Assembly: GCA_910583745.1 (NCBI GenBank)
Contig: CAJTZC010000011.1
Location: 1 to 35,882 of the forward strand
Reading direction: 5' to 3'
Source: an uncultured Bacilli bacterium
GTDB lineage: Bacteria > Bacillota_I > Bacilli_A > RF39 > UBA660
DNA: 35,882 nucleotides
Position 1 is the stretch's first letter, and each line of letters opens with the position of its first letter. Position numbers and translations under genes: made by a program. Of this stretch, positions 1-7,377 are shown piece by piece. The notes under the pieces are model-generated. The model saw nothing but the letters and a program-made list of their open reading frames with translations, was not told where the DNA came from and did not search any database.

Positions 1-61
1 CCATAAAAAAAGGGATTGCTCCATTTTTCGTTCTTAAAACTGTCAAACTCCCGCGAAGTGC

Positions 62-90
62 TTGCTTTTATAGTCGAATAATTATATACT
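62..90 (+). promoter_or_regulatory. candidate sigma-A promoter for the surface-protein gene
   Basis: TTGCTT at 62-67 and TATACT at 85-90 are separated by 17 nt, giving a predicted start near 97 and a leader of about 108 nt before the gene at 205. Bases 5-29 also form an imperfect A/T-flanked hairpin that could terminate transcription on either strand. Nothing else is recognisable in bases 1-204. Confidence 0.4.
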
Positions 91-204
91 TGTATCATAG
101 AAAATACTCAGAAAATAAGTAAAAGGTAGGGACGATGTCATTACGAATCGACAAGTTTTTTAAGATTTTTATGATAGACTGGGTAGAGAGGAAGGTATAG
201 GTTT

Positions 205-1764
205 ATGGAGAGAAAGAGTCACAAGAAGGACATGGTTTCTTTCATGGTGTTATGTATATCAATTGTCGCTTTGACTACATCACTTACTTATGCTTACTTC
301 GTATCTCAAGTGGGTACAAATGAGCAAGAGAAAATTACGATAAAAAGTGGCGATTTAGCTTTATCGTTTAGGGATAATGACGAAACGGTAGAGAATATAG
401 AAGGCACTTGGAACTTCGGAGACTCCATCGAGAAAGAATTGGTCATTGAGAACACAGGAACGAGAGATGCCTATGCAAAGATAAGCTGGGACAATCTCGT
501 AAATACATACTTGGCGGAGTCATTGACTTATACTTTAGAAGAGAAGAGCGATGATTCAGGTGCAGTGTGGAAGTCAGTAGAGACAGCCAATACGAATGTG
601 CCAAGAAGTGATACAACATCGACCCAGGTTTTAGCAGACCACTTACTCGTCCCAGCAGGACACACCTATACTTATAGAGTGAGAATCACATTCGAAGATT
701 TGGCAGATGTAGACCAAACCGCTGACTTAAATGCTAAATTTATTACTAAATTTACCTTAGACCAAGGAATAAAAAAATTGACCACAGAAGAAAAGTTAGC
801 AAATTTGAATATAAAGATAAATCCAAATAATCCAACGAACTTTGCAAACCCAGCGACGACAGATGAAACTGCGAATGGACTGTTTAGCATGCAAGATGAT
901 TACGGGACGAGTTACTACTATCGAGGAACAGCTCCAAACAACTACATCAAATTTGGTCAAAATGCAAGTGGACAGGACATGTGGTGGAGAATCATCCGGT
1001 TTAATGGAGACGGAACAGTAAGAATGCAATACGATGGTGTAAGCACAGGCGAAGCGAACGCCTACACAAGAGGATTTGCTTTGTTGAGTTCATGGAATAC
1101 TAACCAAAACGACGCGAAGTATGTAGGCTGGATGTTTGGTGGAGTAAATGGAAACGCAAGTACGAGTAAAGAAGAAGCGCAAAGAAATGAGACAGATTCA
1201 GAAATAAAAACAAAAGTAGAAGAATGGTATAAGACAAATATAATCGATACAGGATATAGTAAATATGTCGCAGATAGTATATTCTGCAATGATAGAAGTT
1301 TTGAAAGTAGAAATACAGGAACAGGATATGGAAGCAGTACAACATATTATGGAGCAAGAGGACGAACAGGATATAGTTCAGGACCAACGACACCGCAATT
1401 TATATGTCTCCAGGAAAATGACAAATTTACAGTTGATGCAAAGAGTGGAGGAAATGGAGCATTGACATATCCAGTAGGGTTAATCACAGCTGATGAAAAT
1501 CTTGTGGCAGGAAGTGGTCAATACGGCAATATGAATACGATGTACTACTTAAGAAAAAAAACAGGTTACTGGTCTTTTTCACCTGGTAGTTTGGATTCAC
1601 CATATGCGACTGTAATAGTTGTTGGAAATTCTGGTGGGTTATTGCACAATTATCCGCTTGAGGATTCTAGAAATGTTGCACCGGTTATTAACCTCAAGGC
1701 TGAATACCTAGATAAACTTCAAGGTGATGGAACAATCAATAATCCATATCATTTAGAAGTATAA
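205..1764 (+). CDS. TasA/camelysin-like surface protein with SipW-type signal
   Basis: A 519-aa exported protein. Residues 1-35 form a basic N-terminus and hydrophobic segment ending in LTYAYF, the form seen in SipW-dependent TasA/camelysin-type precursors. Residues ~36-180 read as a beta-sandwich with an ENTGTRDAYAKISW stretch typical of that family. Residues ~225-519 look like a second extracellular domain (WWRIIRFNGDGTVRMQYDG near 263-281; VINLKAEYLDKLQGDGTINN near the C-terminus), a pattern I associate with large surface proteins of uncultured Firmicutes. The start follows AGGAAGG at 189-195. A strong terminator follows, so it is probably monocistronic. The role (matrix fibre or adhesin) is inferred. 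No SipW peptidase gene lies in the window. Confidence 0.75.
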   Translation: MERKSHKKDMVSFMVLCISIVALTTSLTYAYFVSQVGTNEQEKITIKSGDLALSFRDNDETVENIEGTWNFGDSIEKELVIENTGTRDAYAKISWDNLVNTYLAESLTYTLEEKSDDSGAVWKSVETANTNVPRSDTTSTQVLADHLLVPAGHTYTYRVRITFEDLADVDQTADLNAKFITKFTLDQGIKKLTTEEKLANLNIKINPNNPTNFANPATTDETANGLFSMQDDYGTSYYYRGTAPNNYIKFGQNASGQDMWWRIIRFNGDGTVRMQYDGVSTGEANAYTRGFALLSSWNTNQNDAKYVGWMFGGVNGNASTSKEEAQRNETDSEIKTKVEEWYKTNIIDTGYSKYVADSIFCNDRSFESRNTGTGYGSSTTYYGARGRTGYSSGPTTPQFICLQENDKFTVDAKSGGNGALTYPVGLITADENLVAGSGQYGNMNTMYYLRKKTGYWSFSPGSLDSPYATVIVVGNSGGLLHNYPLEDSRNVAPVINLKAEYLDKLQGDGTINNPYHLEV

Positions 1765-1778
1765 ACGATAATTTTTGA

Positions 1779-1824
1779 GAAAACGCAAAAGTAAAAGTTT
1801 TTACAAGTTGTGTTTTCTTTTTTT
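1779..1824 (+). terminator. strong intrinsic terminator
   Basis: A 10-bp stem (GAAAACGCAA at 1779-1788 with TTGTGTTTTC at 1808-1817, one G-U pair) is capped by an inner GTAAAA/TTTTAC helix and followed by seven T. It closes the surface-protein transcript. Confidence 0.8.
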
Positions 1825-1981
1825 AGCAAAATGCTTCTATTGGCTAAAAATGTGGCAAAAACAGAACATGCGTTCAAAGAAAAAACGTTTTGTCAACCAA
1901 AAATGAGAAAAGTAGAATTTTCCCGGTATAATAATAGTAGAGGGGTTAAAAAAAATTTATACGGAAAGAAGGAAAAAGAAT

Positions 1982-2915
1982 ATGGAACAAAAAATTAAAA
2001 TTGAAGAAAAAGGGCTGACTCCTGTCAAGGTCGACAGACAGACGACAAAAGAATATAGAACGAAATCTATGAAGTCAAAACAGTGGACGGAGGATACTCT
2101 CGTACCGATTACTTCGGATATTATGTTTAAGACGATGAAGAGCGAGCACGAGAAGAAAAAGATATGTATGTCGATTGCTTTCGTATTTACTCAATCTGCA
2201 TGAAAAGGAGATATTCGAGAATTTTGAGCATATCAACACTGAATTAGACCGAGATTTTATGCACCAAAAAGGAGAGAGAGTCGACCTTTTGGGGAAAATA
2301 CATGGGGTGTTCATCAATGTCAAGATGAACAAGACACCTCTTTTGGATAGAAATCTCGACTATTTAGAGAGAATCACTTTGAAAAAAATCTTTATAGGAA
2401 GTGGTTCATCAGCTAAACTTGAACGACGTGTGTTACAAAGGCGACGAGATTGTGACATATTTTTCGATGCGAGATAAACTAGGACGAGGAATGGGTAATA
2501 AAGTTTTAGTAAATATAAGTATTCCCACGTTTGAAAAAAGATGTATAGTGAAGGCATAGAAAGTTTGGAAGGAATCGAGCGATTTATAGCATTGATGACG
2601 ACGAAGAGCAAGGAAAAAGCGAAAAGGATAGCGGGAGATGATGAATTGATGCAAGAATATGTGGAAGAAGCAAAGCAAGTGGAACGGAAAGTCATTCCAT
2701 ACTAAGGCCGTAAAGAAGGCGTTAAAGAGGGTCGAAAAAAAGGTAGAGAACAAGGAATCGAGGAAGGCAGAGTAAGGGAGAGAATGCTTTTAGCACAAAA
2801 AATGCTTCAAAAAGGGATAACTTTTGAAGAACTTAAAAACGACTATGGCTTTTCCGAGGAAGAAATAGAGAGACTGAAAAAAGACGTAAACAACTCGCAA
2901 ATTGGCTTATATTAA
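1982..2915 (+). pseudogene. decayed Rpn-family PD-(D/E)XK nuclease/transposase-like gene
   Basis: Joining three reading frames rebuilds a recognisable Rpn (recombination-promoting nuclease/putative transposase) protein. Frame 2 gives TSDIMFKTMKSEHEKK up to ~2170. Frame 3 gives SYLLNLHEKEIFENFEHINT and ERVDLLGK...INVKMN to ~2400. Frame 1 gives NDVCYKGDEIVTYFSMRDK and NISIPTFEKRCIV to ~2540. Frame 3 resumes with YSEGIESLEGIERFIALMT and the Gly/Lys/Glu-rich tail to 2915. An in-frame TAA at 2703-2705 also interrupts it. The usual acidic residue in the N-[VI]-E-M motif is Lys here (INVKMN), so the nuclease site is lost as well. At least three frameshifts, one nonsense codon and an active-site change indicate a true remnant rather than a single sequencing error. 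Intact relatives are about 300 aa. Confidence 0.8.
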
Positions 2916-3003
2916 TAGTTTTTACACGTTTCTGTAAGCATTAGACTTTGTAAAATCTTGCCTTTTTTAAAGGGCTATGTTAAGATTAGTAAAGGTGATA
3001 ATC

Positions 3004-4911
3004 ATGGCAAAATACGATGAGGATTCAATTAAAATACTCGAAGGCCTAGAGGCTGTTAGAAAACGTCCGGGTATGTATATAGGTTCTACTGATAAAAGAG
3101 GGATGCATCATTTGGTATGGGAAATCGTCGATAATGCTATAGATGAGATTATCAACGGATTTGGGGACAAGATAAGGATTGTCATACACCCTGATAATTC
3201 GATATCGGTTACTGACAATGGCAGAGGAGTACCAATCGGAATGCATGCCAGTGGTAAAAGTACTCCAGAAGTCATCTATACCGTCTTGCATGCTGGTGGT
3301 AAATTCGAAGAGGGCAATTACAAAGTATCAGGAGGTCTTCACGGTGTCGGCGGAAGTGTCGTCAATGCGCTATCTTCTTGGATGGATGTCACTATCTGTC
3401 GTGAAGGAAAGATCGTCAACATCAAGTTCGATAAGGGTGGACAAGTGAAAGAGCCTCTTCACGAGATCGGAAAGACCAGCAAGACGGGAACGAGTGTTAC
3501 TTTTATGCCCGATGCAGAGATGTTCGGTGATGCTAAATTCAGTTTTACTACGATAGCGGAGAGAATGCAGGAAAGTGCCTTTCTTTTAAAGAATTTGACC
3601 GTAGAAATAAAGGATGAAGAGGACGGACTTTCAGAGACTTACCATTACGACGACGGATTGATTTCTTTCGTAAACTATATCAACGAAGATAAGAAAACTC
3701 TGCACAAGTGTATTTTCTTTCAAGGAAACAAGAATCGAATCGACGTCGAGGTGGCTTTACAATATACTGATTCTTATAGCGAGAATATCTTGTCATTTGT
3801 CAACAACGTCAAGACAGGTGATGGAGGTTCTCACGAGGTCGGCTTTAAGTCTGGTATAACGAAAGTGTTCAACGAGTATGCTCGAAATAATGGGTTGTTA
3901 AAAGCGAAAGAACCGAACTTCGATGGAAGTGACGTTAGAGAAGGCTTGACAGCCGTTATCAACTTAAAAATACCGGAGGAACTTTTGCAGTTTGAAGGGC
4001 AGACAAAAGGAAAATTGGGAACACCAGAAGCAAAGAGCGCTGTCGAACAAATTGTCTGTGACCAATTGAAATACTTTTTGGAAGAGAATAGAGAAGTCGC
4101 TTTAGCTATTATCGATAAAGCGACCAAAAGTCGCGTGGCTCGAGAAGCCGCTCGAAAAGCTCGAGAAGAAGCCCGCAATGGAAAAGGAAACAAGAAGAAC
4201 GAGAGAATCCTGAGCGGTAAACTCACTCCTCCTCAATCGAGAAACCCCAAAATAAACGAACTGTTTATCGTCGAGGGTAATTCGGCAGGAGGAACAGCTA
4301 AAAAGAGTAGAGATAAGAAGTTCCAAGCGATACTTCCTCTGCGTGGAAAAATTATCAATACCGAGAAGGCCTCGATGAGTGATATCATGAAAAATGAAGA
4401 AATCAACATCATGATACATTGTATAGGCGCAGGGTATGGTCCTGAATTCGATATCAAAGATATAAACTACGATAAAGTCATCATTATGACCGATGCCGAC
4501 GACGATGGAGCACATATTCAGTGTCTATTGTTGACATTCTTCTATCGTTTTATGAAGCCTCTCATCGAGGAAGGACATCTTTACATTGCGATGCCACCTC
4601 TTTACAAAGTAGAGACTCCGAAAGATACGAAAGGCAAATATTTTTGGACTCCGAAAGAACTTCAAGAATATACTGGAAAACTCACGAACTACAAAGTGCA
4701 ACGATATAAAGGACTGGGTGAAATGAATCCGATACCTCTATGGGAAACGACGATGAATCCAGAGTCTAGAAATTTGATACAGGTGAGCATCAATGACGCC
4801 TCTTTAGCAGAAAAGAGAGTCAGTGTTCTCATGGGTGACGCGGTCGAACCACGGAAAGAGTGGATCAATGAAAACGTTGAATTTACACTAGAAGATTCAT
4901 ATGAAATTTAA
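3004..4911 (+). CDS. parE: DNA topoisomerase IV subunit B
   Basis: ATPase subunit of topoisomerase IV (635 aa), which decatenates and relaxes chromosomes together with ParC. The N-terminal GHKL ATPase shows RKRPGMYIGST (20-29), EIVDNAIDE (40-48), DNGRGVP (71-77) and GLHGVGGSVVNAL (111-123). The Toprim domain shows EGNSAGG (E424) and DADDDGAH (497-504). ParE rather than GyrB is indicated by WEIVDNAIDE, LWETTMNPESRNLIQV and the C-terminal VSVLMGDAVEPRKEWI. EGNSAGG has Asn where Asp is usual, and the catalytic Glu is kept. The start at 3004 follows AAAGGTGATA; an in-frame ATG at 2977 lacks a Shine-Dalgarno. parC is not adjacent; the next gene starts 26 nt downstream and is unrelated. Confidence 0.95.
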   Translation: MAKYDEDSIKILEGLEAVRKRPGMYIGSTDKRGMHHLVWEIVDNAIDEIINGFGDKIRIVIHPDNSISVTDNGRGVPIGMHASGKSTPEVIYTVLHAGGKFEEGNYKVSGGLHGVGGSVVNALSSWMDVTICREGKIVNIKFDKGGQVKEPLHEIGKTSKTGTSVTFMPDAEMFGDAKFSFTTIAERMQESAFLLKNLTVEIKDEEDGLSETYHYDDGLISFVNYINEDKKTLHKCIFFQGNKNRIDVEVALQYTDSYSENILSFVNNVKTGDGGSHEVGFKSGITKVFNEYARNNGLLKAKEPNFDGSDVREGLTAVINLKIPEELLQFEGQTKGKLGTPEAKSAVEQIVCDQLKYFLEENREVALAIIDKATKSRVAREAARKAREEARNGKGNKKNERILSGKLTPPQSRNPKINELFIVEGNSAGGTAKKSRDKKFQAILPLRGKIINTEKASMSDIMKNEEINIMIHCIGAGYGPEFDIKDINYDKVIIMTDADDDGAHIQCLLLTFFYRFMKPLIEEGHLYIAMPPLYKVETPKDTKGKYFWTPKELQEYTGKLTNYKVQRYKGLGEMNPIPLWETTMNPESRNLIQVSINDASLAEKRVSVLMGDAVEPRKEWINENVEFTLEDSYEI

Positions 4912-4937
4912 AATTGTATCTCGAAAGGAGATGTGCT

Positions 4938-5948
4938 ATGAGCGAAAATAAAAACGAATATTATCTAAGAGTCGACGATAACATCGTCGACTTGAGTGTT
5001 TTAGAAAATAATAGGCGAATGACCAATTTTTTGAACTTATGCTTTTTTACGAGCATCTTCAAAGGAAAGGGTGAGTTAATCAGCGCTCTAATAGGCATGG
5101 GCCTTTTGCACAGTTCTATTCATGGTGATGTGTGTATCGTTAAGTCTGTCGTCGATGGCCAAGGTAACGTTGCATATGTCGAAGTGAAAAGTCCTCTAGT
5201 ATATAAAAATGCAAATGCATTGCTTTCTGTCGAAGCTATTAAGCGATTTCTTTTTCAAAATCGCAATCAATATGAAGCAATTCGTTCTATTTTAGAAACA
5301 GTTCGAAGAGAGCTGAGCGATTTACTATGCGTTTTCGATAGAAAGATAGAAACTTTGAGAAAACTTTCTAGCATGATGGATGGAGAAGAACTCGAAGATA
5401 TGTATTTAAGAATAGAAAGACAAAACGCTTCGAGAAGAAGTTTTCGTCTATCATTGGATAATATTGCCGCGATTTTTAATCTTCTAGACGATTTACAAGA
5501 TAAGTCACGACCTTTTAGTCGTTATAAAGACATAGAATATGGAGAACGATTGGACCGCTTTGTCACAGAAGAGGTCTACTATCAAGGAGAACGAAAAACA
5601 TCTCTAAATGAAAGAGGTCTCATAAAATTGGCTTTGATCGTTACAGATGCTCGTCGCGAATTTGCTTTGACTGGTACACCTTTTTTCTCTCAATTGCATC
5701 ACGATATCCGGTCAGAATATATGAGAGCTGTTAAAAGACTGATAGATAGCCATTGCATCAGTTCAAATCCTTCGAGTGTATCCATAGTCGAAGAAATCGA
5801 GGGTGACCCCGATTCCTTTATGTTTTTAGAAGAGGACGACTTTCGATTGCCAGAATTTCCGACCGATGCAGAGAGAGAAAGCCATGAAGATTCCATAGAA
5901 GCTTTGCGCTTCAAGAAGAGAGGTGTCACTTCTTGCAAAACTATGTAG
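4938..5948 (+). CDS. hypothetical protein in the parE-Xer operon
   Basis: A 336-aa protein that I do not recognise. It is hydrophilic with no signal peptide or clear membrane segment, so probably cytoplasmic. The middle (~100-200) is rich in charged helices (YEAIRSILETVRRELSDLL, LEDMYLRIERQNASRR) and could be coiled coil or helical bundle. The C-terminal ~60 residues are acidic (EEIEGD, LEEDDF), ending in a basic KKRG. The start at 4938 follows AAAGGAG with 6-nt spacing; an upstream in-frame ATG at 4914 has no ribosome site. It lies 26 nt after parE and its last 16 nt overlap the TTG start of the Xer gene, implying co-transcription and translational coupling. That position suggests a chromosome-maintenance link, but this is inference only. 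Confidence 0.7.
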   Translation: MSENKNEYYLRVDDNIVDLSVLENNRRMTNFLNLCFFTSIFKGKGELISALIGMGLLHSSIHGDVCIVKSVVDGQGNVAYVEVKSPLVYKNANALLSVEAIKRFLFQNRNQYEAIRSILETVRRELSDLLCVFDRKIETLRKLSSMMDGEELEDMYLRIERQNASRRSFRLSLDNIAAIFNLLDDLQDKSRPFSRYKDIEYGERLDRFVTEEVYYQGERKTSLNERGLIKLALIVTDARREFALTGTPFFSQLHHDIRSEYMRAVKRLIDSHCISSNPSSVSIVEEIEGDPDSFMFLEEDDFRLPEFPTDAERESHEDSIEALRFKKRGVTSCKTM

Positions 5949-6823
5949 AACAATTTATCGAGTATCTAGAATACGAAAAAAAATATTCCGAGAACACCCT
6001 TGTGGGATATGGAAACGACCTCCGAGATTTTGGTGAGTATATATGCAGTAACAAAATGGACTTTAAAAAGATGGTCTACAAAGATGTCACCAATTATCTG
6101 ATTTTTTTGAGCGACCAAAATCTAAAGAGCACTTCTATCAATAGACATTTGAGCTCGATTCGAAGTTTTTACGATTTCTTAATGAAGCAAAATGTCGTCG
6201 AGGCGTCTCCTTTCCATCTCGTGAGTGGTCCTAAAAAAGAACAAAAGTTACCAAATTACCTGCAGTACGAAGAGTTTTTAGATTTGGTCGCCGCCTGCGA
6301 TGAGACTGCTCTCGGTATAAGAAATCGAATGATTTTAGAACTCCTCTTCGCGACGGGAGTTCGCGTCAGCGAGGCTGTGAACATAAAACTTGCAGATATA
6401 GACTTTAAAAATCGAGAGATAAAGATAACTGGTAAGGGTAAAAAGATGCGCATCGTCTATTTCAATAAAGTCTGTCAAGAAGTCATGAGTAAATATGTTC
6501 TCGAGGCGAGACAGGAGTTGGCGAAAGGGCAAAAGAGCGAGTTTTTGTTCTTAAATCACTTAGGTAGGCCTCTTACTCGGAGAGGTGTCGCCGACATCTT
6601 AGAAAAACTCATCAAGAAGAGCGCCCTTAAACATAAGATATCACCACATACTTTGAGACATACGTTTGCCACTTTGATGCTGAACGAGGGAATGGATATA
6701 AGAGAAGTGCAAGAACTGCTCGGGCACGCGCGTCTCGGCACGACAAGCATCTATACGCATGTGTCCAATGAGGAGTTGCGAAGAATTTACTTACAGAGTC
6801 ATCCGCGCGCGCATAAAAATTAA
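5933..6823 (+). CDS. XerC/XerD-type tyrosine recombinase
   Basis: A 296-aa site-specific recombinase of the size and architecture of XerC/XerD, which resolve chromosome dimers at dif. Residues 1-90 form the SAM-like core-binding domain. The catalytic domain has R144 (TGVRVSEA), a Lys in GKGKK (166-171), H239-x-x-R242 (HTLRH), H265 (LLGHARLGTT) and the nucleophile Y274 (SIYTH). The C-terminus SHPRAHKN is typical of Xer proteins. Translation begins at a TTG preceded by AGAGAGGTG and overlaps the upstream gene by 16 nt. The sequence alone does not decide between XerC and XerD. A consensus promoter starts immediately after the stop, so the operon ends here, although I see no strong terminator. 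Confidence 0.88.
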   Translation: MQNYVEQFIEYLEYEKKYSENTLVGYGNDLRDFGEYICSNKMDFKKMVYKDVTNYLIFLSDQNLKSTSINRHLSSIRSFYDFLMKQNVVEASPFHLVSGPKKEQKLPNYLQYEEFLDLVAACDETALGIRNRMILELLFATGVRVSEAVNIKLADIDFKNREIKITGKGKKMRIVYFNKVCQEVMSKYVLEARQELAKGQKSEFLFLNHLGRPLTRRGVADILEKLIKKSALKHKISPHTLRHTFATLMLNEGMDIREVQELLGHARLGTTSIYTHVSNEELRRIYLQSHPRAHKN

Positions 6824-6824
6824 T

Positions 6825-6853
6825 TTGACATAATCGACGTATGGCTTTATAAT
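6825..6853 (+). promoter_or_regulatory. perfect-consensus sigma-A promoter
   Basis: TTGACA at 6825-6830 and TATAAT at 6848-6853 are separated by exactly 17 nt. It begins one base after the Xer stop codon and drives the 104-aa gene, which also has a near-perfect ribosome site (AGGGAGGT, 6873-6880). High, constitutive expression is expected. Confidence 0.85.
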
Positions 6854-6885
6854 GAAAATGGAAGTAAGATTTAGGGAGGTTTTTT

Positions 6886-7200
6886 ATGAATATACATGCG
6901 CTTTTTGCAAAAGTAAACGAATTAGATATCGATGAAAGAGAAAAAGGGATTTTGAAAGTCATTATGAATTTAGCAGTGAGAGACTATATTAGAATCTGTG
7001 CTCAAAATAAGGAATTCCCTAGTGAAATTGTTCTAGATACAGGAGTGGATGTAAAACAGACTCCGACGTTGAGCAACCTAGGAATTATGATTGTTCCAGG
7101 TATAGATGATATGGGCAGAGAAGTGAGACACATTCACATTCCGATGGAGCTTCTCAATGCTTGGGGGAAAAAAGCCACAGCAAGTTTTATACACCAATAA
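6886..7200 (+). CDS. small hypothetical protein, strongly expressed
   Basis: A 104-aa protein that I do not recognise. No signal peptide or membrane segment is visible. The N-terminal half is amphipathic helix (FAKVNELDIDEREKGILKVI) and the C-terminal half looks beta-rich with a HIHIPMELL segment. A textbook promoter (6825-6853) and strong Shine-Dalgarno 5 nt before the ATG suggest an abundant product. It is followed by its own terminator at 7221-7253, so it is monocistronic and sits between the Xer gene and the giant sigma-like gene. Confidence 0.7.
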   Translation: MNIHALFAKVNELDIDEREKGILKVIMNLAVRDYIRICAQNKEFPSEIVLDTGVDVKQTPTLSNLGIMIVPGIDDMGREVRHIHIPMELLNAWGKKATASFIHQ

Positions 7201-7220
7201 ACTAATATTTTAAATAAGGG

Positions 7221-7253
7221 ATATTATAAATTTAGTATAGTATTTCTTTTTTG
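7221..7253 (+). terminator. intrinsic terminator
   Basis: ATATTATA at 7221-7228 pairs with TATAGTAT at 7236-7243 (one wobble) around a 7-nt loop, followed by TTCTTTTTTG. It separates the 104-aa gene from the sigma-like gene. Confidence 0.55.
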
Positions 7254-7295
7254 TTGGATAAAAGAACTGTGTAAATCGAGGAGAGTAGTAAAAAT

Positions 7296-7325
7296 CTGTC
7301 ATTCAATTGAATCCTGTGCTATAAT
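7296..7325 (+). promoter_or_regulatory. extended -10 promoter of the giant sigma-like gene
   Basis: CTGTCA at 7296-7301 (4/6 match) is 18 nt from TATAAT at 7320-7325, which is preceded by TGC to give an extended -10. It lies about 50 nt upstream of the start at 7378, so the gene appears to be its own transcription unit. Confidence 0.6.
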
Positions 7326-7377
7326 AAGGTCATTTTGAAACAAATCAACCTTTTTAGAAAGATGTGAGGTGATTATA

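Noticed and set aside
1810..1998. 62-codon plus-strand ORF ahead of the Rpn remnant
   Set aside because: It starts inside the terminator tail, has no ribosome site and no protein-like composition.
4267..4290. EGNSAGG in ParE as a sign of lost activity
   Set aside because: The catalytic Glu and the DADDDG motif are intact, and Asn at this position is tolerated in related type II topoisomerases, so I treat it as normal variation.
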